Assembly: GCF_000013205.1 (NCBI RefSeq)
Contig: NC_007775.1
Location: 1,298,501 to 1,362,500 of the forward strand
DNA: 64,000 nt
Source: Synechococcus sp. JA-3-3Ab
GTDB taxonomy: Bacteria; Cyanobacteriota; Cyanobacteriia; Thermostichales; Thermostichaceae
Direction of reading: 5' to 3'
Made by a program: the position numbers and the translations under genes. The notes beneath the pieces were generated by a model, which ran no database searches, was not told where the DNA came from, and was given only the letters and a program-made list of their open reading frames with translations. Shown here one piece after another: positions 1-9,139 of the stretch (within the stretch, counting starts at the first letter, position 1; every line of letters starts with the position of its first letter).

Positions 1-823
1 CCTGGCTGCAGCCGAGGTTTATCAGCCTGCCGGCTTGGCGATGATCTCCTCCACCTCCACCAGCACTCGCATCAGCATGCTGGGGGATGCCATTTTTCGC
101 ACCGTGCCCTCGGATCAAGTGGCCGGCACACAACTGGCCCGTTATGCTCTCAGCACGTTGCGGCTGCAAAGGGTGGCCATCTTCTACAACCCCAACAGCG
201 CTTACAGTACCAGCCTGCGGGACGCCTTTGCCTCCACCCTGACCAGCGAAGGGGGCATCGTGCTGGCGGAGTTCGACTTATCGGCGTCGGACTTCAACCC
301 CCAGGCCAGCCTGCAAAGGGCCGTCGGCCAAGGAGCCCAGGTAGCTTTTTTAGCTCCCACGGCTTCCGTAGCCGAAAAAGCGCTGGCCGTAGCCCGCGAG
401 AACGCTGTAGCTGGTAAGCCCCTTGCTCTTCTGGGCGGCGATGTGCTCTTCAGCCTCACCACATTGCAAGAAGGGGGAGCAGCGGTAGAGGGCTTGGTGG
501 TGGCGGTACCCTGGCATCCCCAGGTGCCGCGCAACCGCGAGTTTGCCCAGAAGGCAGCCCAGCTCTGGGGAGGGCAGGTGAGCTGGCGCACCGCTCTGGC
601 TTATGATGCCACCCGGGTTTTCTTGCAAGCTTTCAGCCAAGGAGCCACCAGCCGCAGCGCTGTTCTCGCCGCCCTGGGCGACCCGAACTTCCGCTTGCCG
701 GACGGCGCTTCCGGAGAAGTGCGCTTCTTGCCCTCCGGCGACCGCAATGCTCCCCATGTGCTGGTGCGGGTTGAGCCCGGCAACCGCTCCGGTACCGGCT
801 ACGATTTTGTGCCTCTCCCCTAG
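1..823 (+). CDS. ABC transporter substrate-binding protein, branched-chain amino acid type (5' partial)
   Basis: The reading frame is open from base 2 to the TAG at 821-823, so the gene starts before the window. The visible part begins [20 protein letters not shown], which matches the middle of type I periplasmic binding proteins of the Leu/Ile/Val family (Peripla_BP_6), where a conserved 'P-M-I-S-x-T-S-T' segment lines the ligand pocket. It continues with a typical second lobe: the [20 protein letters not shown] strand-helix, and a [13 protein letters not shown] segment near the C terminus. The protein would capture a small ligand in the periplasm for an ABC importer. The ligand cannot be read from the sequence. 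The TTG at 35 is not the true start, because homology extends upstream of it. trpA follows 52 bp downstream on the same strand. Confidence 0.8.
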   Translation, partial: LAAAEVYQPAGLAMISSTSTSTRISMLGDAIFRTVPSDQVAGTQLARYALSTLRLQRVAIFYNPNSAYSTSLRDAFASTLTSEGGIVLAEFDLSASDFNPQASLQRAVGQGAQVAFLAPTASVAEKALAVARENAVAGKPLALLGGDVLFSLTTLQEGGAAVEGLVVAVPWHPQVPRNREFAQKAAQLWGGQVSWRTALAYDATRVFLQAFSQGATSRSAVLAALGDPNFRLPDGASGEVRFLPSGDRNAPHVLVRVEPGNRSGTGYDFVPLP

Positions 824-875
824 GGATCCCGGCAGACGCTACAGTGGGGGATGCTCTCAATCTCCTCAGAATCGA

Positions 876-1730
876 ATGGATCCCATGCCCACTCGGATCA
901 CAGCCTGCTTTCAGGCGCTGCGCAGCCGTGGTGAAAAAGCCCTCATCCCCTACCTCACCGCCGGGGATCCCAACCTGGAGACGACCTTCGAGGCTTTGCA
1001 GGTTCTGGATCAGAGTGGCGCCGATCTCATCGAGCTGGGGGTACCCTACTCGGATCCCTTGGCGGATGGGCCGGTGATCCAAGCAGCAGCCACCCGCGCC
1101 CTCAGTCGGGGAGTCACTTTGGGCGCCATTCTACAAGGCTTGCGCTGTCTCTCGCTGCAGGCCCCCCTGATCCTGTTCACCTACTACAACCCCATCCACC
1201 AGCTCGGCATCCCCAACTTTCTGCATCAACTGCGGCAGGCCGGCTGTGCCGGCTTGGTCGTCCCCGATCTGCCTCTGGAAGAGGCGGGATCCCTGCGACA
1301 AGCAGCCCAGGCCGAAGAGATCGACCTCATCCTGCTGGTGGCCCCCACCAGCCCCCCGGAGCGCATGCGCCGCATTGCCCAGCAGTCCAGTGGCTTTGTC
1401 TACTTGGTCAGCACCACCGGCGTTACCGGCGAACGGGCCACCCTGGAAAAGCGGATCCCGGCTTTGCTGCAGCAACTGCGCCAACAAACCCCCCTGCCGA
1501 TTGGGGTGGGCTTCGGCATCTCCACTCCCGACCAGGCCCGCCAGATCGCTCTCTGGGGAGCAGATGCGGCGATTGTGGGCAGCGCATTTGTGCAACGGCT
1601 GGCCAAAGCCCCCACGCCTGAAGAAGGACTGCAACAAATAGCTCACTTTTGTCGAGCCCTCAAAGCGGCCCTGCAAGAGGTGACCACTCCAGAGTGTTAC
1701 AGCCTGTTAAGGACTCAAGGGGTACAATAG
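876..1730 (+). CDS. trpA: Tryptophan synthase alpha chain, C terminus rewritten by an IS
   Basis: TrpA cleaves indole-3-glycerol phosphate to indole and glyceraldehyde-3-phosphate in the last step of tryptophan synthesis and channels indole to TrpB. Seen: the (beta/alpha)8 signature with the catalytic Glu in [19 protein letters not shown] and catalytic Asp in [11 protein letters not shown], and the phosphate-binding loops STTGVTG and GVGFGIS. The ATG at 876 gives 284 aa; a second ATG at 885 is equally possible. The longer upstream frame reads through the preceding gene's end and is not supported. The last ten codons and the stop (from 1698) lie in the IS element that begins at 1700. The displaced native end (Y-L-L-C-P-S-E-F-stop) is at 22495-22469. 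The catalytic core is complete, so the enzyme is probably active. Confidence 0.93.
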   Translation: MDPMPTRITACFQALRSRGEKALIPYLTAGDPNLETTFEALQVLDQSGADLIELGVPYSDPLADGPVIQAAATRALSRGVTLGAILQGLRCLSLQAPLILFTYYNPIHQLGIPNFLHQLRQAGCAGLVVPDLPLEEAGSLRQAAQAEEIDLILLVAPTSPPERMRRIAQQSSGFVYLVSTTGVTGERATLEKRIPALLQQLRQQTPLPIGVGFGISTPDQARQIALWGADAAIVGSAFVQRLAKAPTPEEGLQQIAHFCRALKAALQEVTTPECYSLLRTQGVQ

Positions 1731-2715
1731 CAGCACTTAGCAAACCAACTTCGGAAGGAGGATGGATTGATCAGTAGTAAAGAAGTCTTCACTATCTGCT
1801 CCATGCTATATTTCCCAATTCTGCAAAGCTGCCGAATAAAATGCTTCAATACCGACCACATCATCTCAATGGGATTCAACTCCGGCGCATACACAGGCAG
1901 GTATAGGATTCGTGCTCCTGTCTCCCTAATCAATTCCTCAACTTCCCGACTCTTGTGGATATTTAAATTGTCCATAATCACAACCTTCCTCGTATCTAGC
2001 TTCGGACATAGCTCGCTTCTCAAAAACTCCAAAAAGTCTCCTTTCTTCATCCCACCCTTGATGACACGACAGCCAACTACACCTCTCAAGGAAATAGCTC
2101 CAATAACCGTATACTTTTCACCCTTGTATCTCTGACGGTAATGATAAGCCCGTTGACCACGTAAACTCCGAGATACTCCCCGCTCCATTCCCTCCCAGAC
2201 CCCTGTCTGGTCGAGGGCAATCAAATCCTCCGCTGGAATATTCTTGACTTCTTGACTATAAGCTAGTCGTTCCCTTTGCACCTCCTCTTCTTTGACTTTT
2301 GCACTGCGGTAGGTCTTTTTTTTAGAGTCATTCCTTGCTTTTTCAAGAAATTATGTATCGTGACGATGCTTACATTGATTCCTAAGCGCTCGCGCAACAG
2401 TTCTTGATACTGCCACAGGTAGAAGTCTGGGTGTTCTGTAATAATTGCCATCACTTCCTGCCGATGTTGTTCCAAAATGCCCACTCGCTTGGTGCCTGCT
2501 TTCTTAGGAGCTAAATCTTGAGTTTGTTGGTACTGACGCACCCAGCGGTGTACTGTTCTTTTGGTAACCATGAAGCGTTTAGCTACCTGGCGGATGGAGG
2601 TGTTACCTGCCTGATAGGCTGCTACAACTCTTTGCCGCAAATCCAAAGAATGAGTCGGCATTCCTTTCTCTCCTTCCTCTTGAATACCTGTACCCTATTT
2701 TAAATTAAAAGGCTG
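1700..2715 (-). mobile_element. IS630-type insertion sequence, copy 1 (1,016 bp)
   Basis: The element runs between TA dinucleotides at 1698-1699 and 2716-2717, the target duplication expected of IS630/Tc1-mariner transposons. Both ends start TACAGCCT and share a GGGTACA block, giving imperfect terminal inverted repeats. It is nearly identical to copy 2 (22496-23497) in opposite orientation. It is 14 bp longer, because copy 2 lacks 15 bp and copy 1 lacks one A in a homopolymer. The left flank is trpA and the right flank is the 3' half of a HEPN gene. Neither flank is the partner of the other, which shows the element is a recombination junction. Confidence 0.93.
1715..2661 (-). pseudogene. IS630-type DDE transposase, frameshifted (copy 1)
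   Basis: Two overlapping frames cover the gene. 2661-2263 encodes the N-terminal helix-turn-helix part (RQVAKRFMVTKRTVHRWVRQ) and 2281-1715 encodes the DDE catalytic part, including VVIMDNLNIHKS and PVYAPELNPIEMMWS. The shift occurs at a run of 8 A residues (T on the plus strand near 2316-2323) where copy 2 has 9 A and one continuous 310-aa frame. Some IS630 relatives use a slippery A run to fuse two frames, so this could be programmed slippage rather than simple decay. Copy 1 retains the catalytic Asp-Asn block that copy 2 has partly lost. Confidence 0.85.
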
Positions 2716-3037
2716 TACTTATTTCCACGCCCAGCAGGCGGTGGAGAAATCGCTCAAGGCGGTCTTGTTCCTGCAACAGATCGAGTTCGAGCGCACACAC
2801 GATCTGGTCAAGCTGGCGCGCCTGTTAGCGAATCGCGGCGTGACGCTGCCAGTCACGGAAAGCCAACTGCGCCGGCTGAACCCTTTTGCCGTCGCCTTCC
2901 GCTACGACGATTTGGAAATCACGCTCGCCTCTGACGATGATCTGACGAGCGTGGTTGCCCGGATGTGCCACTGGGCGAAGGAACAGATCAGCGCAGCAAC
3001 AGAATGCGAGGAAAGCGATGGCCCGGACTACCATTGA
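2716..3037 (+). pseudogene. HEPN-domain toxin, 3' part (displaced from its 5' end)
   Basis: Codons from 2720 read YFHAQQAVEKSLKAVL, the strongly conserved helix of PF05168-type HEPN proteins, and continue through LRRLNPFAVAFRYDDLEI to the stop at 3035-3037. No start codon precedes the conserved helix; the IS boundary cuts the gene. The missing 35 N-terminal codons are on the minus strand at 23603-23498 next to the other IS copy. Joining the halves at the TA gives an unbroken 141-aa frame (…H-L-S-I-T-Y-F-H-A-Q-Q…). HEPN proteins paired with MNT nucleotidyltransferases are RNase-type toxins. This one should be inactive because its first helix is gone. Its end overlaps res by 20 bp. Confidence 0.9.
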
Positions 3038-5831
3038 CCGCTTGATCATCAACTCTCCCTACGAGGAGCCGAAGAAGCACTGGCGCTACGATCGCGAGAC
3101 GCGTACGTTCGAACTGGTTGAAGGGCAGCGGCCAGCGGGTTACGTGGTAGCGACTCCCGGTTCCAAATCTTTCGACGATCCGGGCATCTTCGTTGAAATC
3201 CCGCTTGTCAACCAGATCCGCCTGCGCGTCAAAGCCTGGCGCGAGGCAGGCTATCCCGGGATCACCAGCATCACCAGGCGGCTCTTGGCGCACTGGCATG
3301 ACCCGGAGGAGTTCGACAGACGTCGCTTTTTCTTCTGTCAATTGGAAGCCGTCGAGACGCTCATTTGGCTGACCGAGGCGCCTGCTGCCGAGCGGGTGGG
3401 CATTGAGATCCCGGGAGACGGCGGGGACTTTGATCGGCGGTGCTGCAAGATGGCCACCGGCACGGGCAAGACCATCGTCATGGCGATGGTGATTGCCTGG
3501 CACATCCTTAACAAAGTGGCCAACCCCCAAGATGCCCGCTTTTCGAAGAACGTGCTGGTCGTTGCCCCCGGTCTGACGGTCAAGAAACGGCTGGCGGTGC
3601 TGGAGCCCGCGGGCGCCGGTAACTATTACGAAGCGTTCGACATTGTGCCGTCCACGCTGCTCGACAAGCTGCGGCAGGGGCGGGTGCTGGTCCGCAACTG
3701 GCATGCCCTGGCCTGGGAGAGCGAAGAGCAGATCAAAAAGCGGAAGAGCGTGGACAAACGCGGCGCGAAGAGCGATGAAGCCTATACGCGCGAGGTGCTG
3801 GGCGAGATGGCCAACGCGCACAACCTGCTGGTCATCAACGACGAGGCGCACCACGCCTGGCGCGTCAACTGGGAAGCCGAAGGCAAGTACCTGCGCCAGC
3901 GTGATTTAAAAGACAGCGCCCAAGAAGCGACGGTGTGGGTTGGAGGCCTGGATCGGCTGCACCGTTCGCGCGGCATTCTCACCTGTTACGACTTCTCCGC
4001 CACCCCCTTCGCGCCCTCGGGAAAGAAGAGCAGTGAAGAGGCGCTCTTTGGCTGGATCGTCAGCGACTTCGGGCTGAACGACGCCATCGAATCGGGGCTG
4101 GTCAAGACCCCGCGCGTTGTAGTGCGTGACGACGCTGTGCCCAATGCCAAAACCTACAAGTCCCGTCTATACCACATCTACAACGACCCGGAGGTGAAAG
4201 ACGACCTCAACCGACGCGCCAATCCCGAAGAGCTGCTGCCGGATCTGGTGCTGAACGCCTACTACCTGCTGGGCTACGACTGGCGGGAGACGTGGAAGGC
4301 CTGGAAAGCAGCCGACCTGCCCACGCCGCCTGTGATGATCACTGTCTGTAACCGCACTGAGACGGCAGCGCGGGTCAAGCACGCCTTCGAATCACGGCGC
4401 ATTCCCATTGACGAGCTGTGTAACTCGGAGGGAATCTTGCACATCGACTCGAAGGTGCTAGAAGAGGCTGAGGCAAAGGAAGAGTTCACTGCAGTGGTGG
4501 AAGCTTCAGACGAGGCCGATGATGGAGAAGAGGAGGACGTACCGGTCGAATGCCGGCTGACCAAAGCAGAGCAGGCGGAACGTTTGCGAAAGATCGTAGA
4601 TACGGTGGGCCAGGTGGGGCAGCCCGGCGAGAAAATCCAGAACGTCATTTCCGTTGGGATGCTCAGTGAGGGCTGGGATGCCAAGACGGTGACGCACATT
4701 ATGGGGCTGCGGGCCTTCACTTCCCAACTTCTGTGCGAGCAGGTCGTGGGCCGGGGCCTGCGCCGCACATCCTACGAGATCAACCCACAAACAGGGCTGC
4801 TTGAGCCCGAATACGTCAATATCTTCGGCGTGCCTTTTACTTTCTTGCCGCACGAGGATAGCGGAGATGGCCCGCCGCCCCCGCCAACGCCCAAGACCGC
4901 CGTAGAACCGGACCCGGCCAAAGCGGAGTTTGAGATCCGCTGGCCGAATGTGGTGCGCATCGAGCGCTTACTTCAGCCAACGTTGACTCTCGATTGGTCA
5001 AAGGTGCAGCCATTGGAACTAGACGCGGCTCAGACGCCGCAAGTGGCAGAACTGGCACCAATTCTCGAAGGCAAGCCCGACGTAAACCAGATCAGCCGTA
5101 TCGAACTGGAGAAGTTGGCGCGAGAGTTTCGCACGCAGCGCATCATCTTCGAAACTGCCCGCAATGTGTTCGATCAGGTAAGGCAAAGCTGGAGAGGCAG
5201 TCGCGAAATCTTGCTGGCGCAGTTGGTGCGGATTGTCGAGCAGTTCATTCGCTCTGACCGGATTTTGATCTCCCCACCTCTTTTTTATCAGGACGAACTG
5301 CGCCGTCGGCTGATCATCACCCTCAACCTGTCACGAGTTGTGCAACATGTCTGCGAGGCGGTGCGGCAGGAGAACACTGAGAAACTTGTGCCAGTCTTCG
5401 ATCGCGACCACCCGATCCGCTCGACGGGCCAAATGCGCACCTGGTACACCAGCAAACCTTGTGAACGCACGCGCAAGTCGCACATCAACGTCTGCGTCTA
5501 CGACAGCACGTGGGAGGCGTCGGATGCTTTCGTATTGGACAATAGCAGTGCCGTGAGCGCCTGGGCGAAGAACGACCATCTGGGCTTCGAAGTCCTGTAC
5601 CTGTATCGCGGCGTGGTGCGGAAGTATCGGCCAGATTTTCTTGTGCGCCTGGCCAACGGCGACATGCTCATTCTGGAAACAAAGGGACAGGACACCGAAC
5701 TAGACCGGGTGAAGCGGCGCTATCTGGACGAGTGGGTGCAAGCCGTCAATGCCCATGGCGCGTTCGGTCGCTGGCGGTGGAAGGTGGCACGTTACCCGGG
5801 CGAGATACGAGACACTTTGCTGCAAAGCTAG
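3018..5831 (+). CDS. res: Type III restriction-modification system, restriction (Res) subunit
   Basis: Res is the ATP-dependent helicase-nuclease of type III systems and cuts only in complex with the Mod methyltransferase. Seen over 937 aa: Walker A MATGTGKT (about residues 145-152), Walker B INDEAHH, SF2 helicase motifs including CYDFSATPF and a late QVVGRGLRR motif VI, and a C-terminal PD-(D/E)xK nuclease YRPDFLVRLANGDMLILETK. The length is normal for the family and no lesion is visible. The ATG at 3018 lies 20 bp inside the HEPN end, which indicates translational coupling. The cognate mod gene is 18.7 kb away at 24489-27978 on the other strand because of an inversion. I saw no GGATCC in this gene, unlike neighbouring core genes. 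Confidence 0.93.
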   Translation: MARTTIDRLIINSPYEEPKKHWRYDRETRTFELVEGQRPAGYVVATPGSKSFDDPGIFVEIPLVNQIRLRVKAWREAGYPGITSITRRLLAHWHDPEEFDRRRFFFCQLEAVETLIWLTEAPAAERVGIEIPGDGGDFDRRCCKMATGTGKTIVMAMVIAWHILNKVANPQDARFSKNVLVVAPGLTVKKRLAVLEPAGAGNYYEAFDIVPSTLLDKLRQGRVLVRNWHALAWESEEQIKKRKSVDKRGAKSDEAYTREVLGEMANAHNLLVINDEAHHAWRVNWEAEGKYLRQRDLKDSAQEATVWVGGLDRLHRSRGILTCYDFSATPFAPSGKKSSEEALFGWIVSDFGLNDAIESGLVKTPRVVVRDDAVPNAKTYKSRLYHIYNDPEVKDDLNRRANPEELLPDLVLNAYYLLGYDWRETWKAWKAADLPTPPVMITVCNRTETAARVKHAFESRRIPIDELCNSEGILHIDSKVLEEAEAKEEFTAVVEASDEADDGEEEDVPVECRLTKAEQAERLRKIVDTVGQVGQPGEKIQNVISVGMLSEGWDAKTVTHIMGLRAFTSQLLCEQVVGRGLRRTSYEINPQTGLLEPEYVNIFGVPFTFLPHEDSGDGPPPPPTPKTAVEPDPAKAEFEIRWPNVVRIERLLQPTLTLDWSKVQPLELDAAQTPQVAELAPILEGKPDVNQISRIELEKLAREFRTQRIIFETARNVFDQVRQSWRGSREILLAQLVRIVEQFIRSDRILISPPLFYQDELRRRLIITLNLSRVVQHVCEAVRQENTEKLVPVFDRDHPIRSTGQMRTWYTSKPCERTRKSHINVCVYDSTWEASDAFVLDNSSAVSAWAKNDHLGFEVLYLYRGVVRKYRPDFLVRLANGDMLILETKGQDTELDRVKRRYLDEWVQAVNAHGAFGRWRWKVARYPGEIRDTLLQS

Positions 5832-6180
5832 GAGCAGCAGGGCTCATGGTGGAGTACCGGATCCCGAAAAGTCTGCCCGGGGCTCCTGGCTTCATCTGAA
5901 GGCGGGGGATACCCCACCGTCTATACCGTGGGGAGGGATAGCGCCTAGCGCGATGATCAGCTAGAATCTTTCTTTTCCACCAGCAGCCTACCTGACTAAC
6001 GAAATGGTTGCTTCGTCGATCCCTAACTCCCCTCTCCCAGAGGGAGAGGGGTTGGGGGCGTCAGCGGCGCGGAGCGCTTTGGAGACATCTCCATTAATTT
6101 GACTATAAGATTACAGCTTTCGCGTTCGGCTTCTCACTAGGCTAAGAGTAGTCTCAAAGCCGTTTTGCAGCAGGTGACCC
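5832..6180. other. Intergenic stretch at the island edge
   Basis: No convincing gene lies between res and the radical-SAM gene. It contains a hairpin repeat at 5905-5940 and a second inverted repeat around 6028-6052 (CCCTCTCCC-AGA-GGGAGAGGGG). The first GGATCC after res occurs at about 5859, so the change from foreign to resident base pattern falls just after the res stop. Confidence 0.5.
5905..5940. repeat. Hairpin repeat related to one at 63845-63880
   Basis: A CCCCAC…GTGGGG stem around a CGTCTATACC core is followed by AGGGATAG. The same arrangement, with a better stem (CCCACCGT-ATAG-ACGGTGGG) and the same AGGGATAG tail, occurs at 63847-63875. It may be a short palindromic repeat family or the structured end of an IS200/IS605-type element. 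No transposase is nearby. Confidence 0.55.
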
Positions 6181-6813
6181 ATGTCCAAGGCAAAGATAGC
6201 GCTGGACTTTCAGGCGCGGATCCCGAGAGGCTATCTTAACCTGATGGGCTATGTAGACGAGTCGGAAGTCAATGGGCCGGGCCGGCGCGCTGTGGTCTGG
6301 GTGCAGGGCTGCCTGCGAGAGTGCCCGGGCTGCTTCAACCCTACTTCTTGGCCGTTTGAGATCAACCAACTGGTGAAGATCACCGACCTGGCCGAGCAAA
6401 TCCTCAGCAACCCCAGAAACGAGGGGGTGACCTTCTCGGGAGGGGAGCCCTTCTGGCAGGCTCCTGCCCTGGCCAGCTTGGCGCGGCTCCTGAAAGCGAA
6501 AGGGCTGACGGTGATGGCCTTCAGTGGATTCACGCTGGAAGAGTTGCGATCCCCCCAGGCTCCTCCCGGCGCCCAGGAGCTGCTGCAAGAGCTGGATATT
6601 TTGGTGGACGGGCCCTACCTGCAATCCCAGGCCATTCGCTCCCCCCACTCGCTGGTCTCTTCCCGCAACCAGCGGGTACATGTCTTTAACCCTGCCCTGG
6701 AAAACCAACTTAATTGGGCCAGTGACCAGGTGGAAATTCATATCCTCAAAGATGGAACCCGCATCGTTACCGGCTACGGCAGCCAGTTTCTCCTCGACGA
6801 GACAGGCTCTTGA
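6181..6813 (+). CDS. Radical SAM activase, anaerobic ribonucleotide reductase activator-like
   Basis: The 210-aa protein has the radical-SAM 4Fe-4S cysteine motif CLRECPGC preceded by VVWVQGC, then FNPTSW and the SAM-binding GGEPF, in the order found in NrdG/PflA-type activating enzymes. Such enzymes use SAM and an iron-sulfur cluster to install a glycyl radical on a partner enzyme. It is longer than typical NrdG (about 155 aa), with an extra C-terminal part. No nrdD is visible in the window, so the partner is unknown. Before the inversion this gene flanked the restriction island on the side opposite comEC. ATG at 6181 follows GCAGCAGGTGACCC. Confidence 0.75.
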   Translation: MSKAKIALDFQARIPRGYLNLMGYVDESEVNGPGRRAVVWVQGCLRECPGCFNPTSWPFEINQLVKITDLAEQILSNPRNEGVTFSGGEPFWQAPALASLARLLKAKGLTVMAFSGFTLEELRSPQAPPGAQELLQELDILVDGPYLQSQAIRSPHSLVSSRNQRVHVFNPALENQLNWASDQVEIHILKDGTRIVTGYGSQFLLDETGS

Positions 6814-6832
6814 ACTGCAGTGATCCTTTATC

Positions 6833-7108
6833 CTACACCTGCAGCGGTTCCCTGAGACAAGCGGGCAGTTGCCAGCACATCTCCAGCCAGTTTTTTAGCT
6901 CTTCCGGTTGGCCCATGAGGCTCATTTCCACCAGCAGAATGGCGGCTCGGTCGGCGGCTCCTTTGGATCCCAGACGAATTAGGGCAGACAGGCTTTCTTC
7001 CCGCCAGCAGACGGATACCCCCTGCCGGATCAAGGCCCGGGCGGCAACGGGGATGCACGAGAGTGGCACTTGGATGTCTCGCCGCTCGTAGTCGACAGTA
7101 GGTAGCAT
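6833..7108 (-). CDS. Small protein of unknown function
   Basis: A 91-aa product starting MLPTVDYERRDIQVPLSCIP. I believe a similar family occurs in other cyanobacteria, but I cannot assign a role. The ATG at 7108 is preferred to the TTG at 7117. There is no signal peptide or membrane segment. It ends LPACLREPLQV, convergent with the radical-SAM gene and 19 bp from its stop. The frame has codon use like its neighbours, and no overlapping alternative is better. Confidence 0.55.
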   Translation of the reverse strand: MLPTVDYERRDIQVPLSCIPVAARALIRQGVSVCWREESLSALIRLGSKGAADRAAILLVEMSLMGQPEELKNWLEMCWQLPACLREPLQV

Positions 7109-7356
7109 GAACGGCAACCCAAATCTTTATTATGTCTTAATCTTCTTCCCTTTTCGCTTGTCTGTCACGGGTCTTTGCAAAGTATGAAGTGATCTTTTGT
7201 AAACTTTGTAGAGTTCTCGACATCGTTGAGAACAGTGGGCGAGCAAGCGCGGGATCTCTCGCGGGATCCCTGGAGAAAACTTAAAAGATAGCGGCGATTT
7301 CTCGGCCTCATTTCCCCACAGCCGCGAGAATGGCTGCATGCGCAGGAGATGGGGAG

Positions 7357-8160
7357 ATGCGAGCAGAAGGTTGGGAGAGGCGAGTTGGTCGCTGGTTGCC
7401 CAAGGCCACCCTTGCCGGAGCCGTATTGATCCTAGTGGCGATGGGCAGGCCGCTGCGACTGGTGGGCAATGGAGAAAATATGGTGGTGTTCACCTGGGGA
7501 GGGGGGGTGAGCCCGATGGCTTTGCAGCCTGGTCTCCATTGGGTGCCGCCCTTTGTCTCTCGCACAGTCATCTTTGATGTGAAAACCCAAGCTCTGACCT
7601 GGAAAGACAACGACCCGACCGCCTACGCACCGCGGCTGGTGGCCCTTTCTCAGGATGGGCAGCAGATTGCGGCTGAGGCGACGCTGCAGTTTCGCATTGT
7701 GGACGCCCCCAAGGTCTATACGCAACTGGGGGAAAATTACCTGGATCGCATCGCCCCCATCGTCCGGTCGGTCATTCTGAATGAGACCAGCGGCTTTTCC
7801 GCCCAGGCTCTGTATTCCACGGAGCGCCCGCTGCTCCAGGGCCAAATCCGCGAACGGGTGGCTCTTCTGCTGAAGGAATACGGCATCGAGGTTTTGGATT
7901 TTCTGCTGCGGGATGTGGATTTCGATCCTGATTTCGTAGCGGCCATTGAGGCAAAAACCATTGCCGAAAATCAACTGGCGCAAAAGCAATTTGAGATCGA
8001 GCAGGCCCGGCAAGATGCCCGCGCCATCATTTCTCAAGCGGAGGCAGAAGCCGGTCAATTGAGAGCCAAAGCACAGGCCCTCACCCAAAATCCGCAGTAC
8101 CTAGAGGTGGTCAAAGCCGCGGTACTGGGATCCCGCCTGGAAACTCTGGTTACCAAATAG
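7357..8160 (+). CDS. SPFH/band 7 (prohibitin-like) membrane protein, first of a pair
   Basis: One N-terminal membrane segment (ATLAGAVLILVAMG) is followed by an SPFH domain (VSPMALQPGLHWVPPFVSRTVIFDVKTQ … LQFRIVDAPKVYTQLG) and a charged coiled-coil (AENQLAQKQFEIEQARQDAR). Prohibitin-like proteins form ring oligomers that organise membrane microdomains and protect membrane proteins from proteases. The ATG at 7357 is chosen because an AGGAG lies 11 bp upstream; an ATG at 7330 in the same frame lacks a ribosome site. A second SPFH gene follows after 40 bp, probably in the same operon. Confidence 0.82.
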   Translation: MRAEGWERRVGRWLPKATLAGAVLILVAMGRPLRLVGNGENMVVFTWGGGVSPMALQPGLHWVPPFVSRTVIFDVKTQALTWKDNDPTAYAPRLVALSQDGQQIAAEATLQFRIVDAPKVYTQLGENYLDRIAPIVRSVILNETSGFSAQALYSTERPLLQGQIRERVALLLKEYGIEVLDFLLRDVDFDPDFVAAIEAKTIAENQLAQKQFEIEQARQDARAIISQAEAEAGQLRAKAQALTQNPQYLEVVKAAVLGSRLETLVTK

Positions 8161-8200
8161 CAACCAGCACTTTTTCATCCTCTTTCCACGAGGAGCCGCC

Positions 8201-9139
8201 ATGTATCCAACAGGAGAAGCACCCCAAAGCAGAGTGGGTTGGTTAACCGTAGGAGGGATCGCCCTCTTGGCGGCCCTGGGAGTGCTCCGCGCTTGCCTGT
8301 ACGTCACTTTGCCCGGACAGGCCACTGTAGTGTTCAATACCTTTTCCGGGCTGCAAAAGGGGCGGGTAGAATTGCCGGGGGTCATCTTCCGGATCCCGGG
8401 GATCGAGACGCCGATCACCTACAGCGTGCTCACCCGCGTTTGGGAGTTTACCAATGACCCCAACTCGGCCAACGCCATCAGCAATGCCATCACGGTCAAC
8501 ACCGCCGACGGGCAGGCTTTTGCCATCGATGTGGCCATTGCCCTCCGGCCCAACCTCGCCACTTTGGACGAGCTGCACGCCAGCATCGGCGAGAACTATC
8601 TTTCGACAGTGGTGGTGCCGGTGGTGCGCTCCAAGATCCGCGATATCTCCGCCTCTTTCGATTCCGAGGATTTCTACCGCAAAAGCCAGCGCACGGCCAT
8701 CGAACAACGGGCCCTGGACTTGATCCGCCAAGAGATGCCCACCGTCAACCGCGATGGTCAAGCCCTGCCCTTGATCCAGGTAGAAGGCCTCTTCCTGGGC
8801 AACCCCGATTTTCCACAAGCTCTGCGAGATTCCATTGAACGCAAACAGGTGGCCTCGATTACGGCACAAACAGCAGCAGTGCGGGCACAAATTCAGCAAA
8901 AGGAAACCGAGCGGCTGTTGATCCTGGCGGCAGCCAACCAGCGGGCCATTGAGCTCAAGGGACAAGCAGCAGCGGAAAACGCACAACTGGCGGATCTGTT
9001 GTTTTACGAAAAACTCCAGGAGCGCATCCAAAACCCGACGGACTCGCTGCCCCCTCTGCGCATCATCCGCGTCGAGGGGGATGCCACCGTGTTCCTCAAC
9101 GTGGATCCCCGGCAGGCAGCCCTGCAACAGGCCCGATAG
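8201..9139 (+). CDS. SPFH/band 7 (prohibitin-like) membrane protein, second of a pair
   Basis: The 312-aa protein has an N-terminal membrane helix (VGGIALLAALGVLRACLYV), then an SPFH domain with AFAIDVAIALRPNLATLDELH and YLSTVVVPVVRSKIRD, and an alanine/glutamine-rich coiled coil (IQQKETERLLILAAANQRAI). A GAGGAG 8 bp before the ATG supports the start. It diverges in sequence from the preceding SPFH gene, so the pair is an old duplication or two subunit types of one complex. It ends one base before the convergent comF gene. Confidence 0.82.
   Translation: MYPTGEAPQSRVGWLTVGGIALLAALGVLRACLYVTLPGQATVVFNTFSGLQKGRVELPGVIFRIPGIETPITYSVLTRVWEFTNDPNSANAISNAITVNTADGQAFAIDVAIALRPNLATLDELHASIGENYLSTVVVPVVRSKIRDISASFDSEDFYRKSQRTAIEQRALDLIRQEMPTVNRDGQALPLIQVEGLFLGNPDFPQALRDSIERKQVASITAQTAAVRAQIQQKETERLLILAAANQRAIELKGQAAAENAQLADLLFYEKLQERIQNPTDSLPPLRIIRVEGDATVFLNVDPRQAALQQAR

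Noticed and set aside
603-875. N-terminal extension of trpA
   Set aside because: It overlaps the end of the binding-protein gene in another frame and is absent from TrpA proteins.
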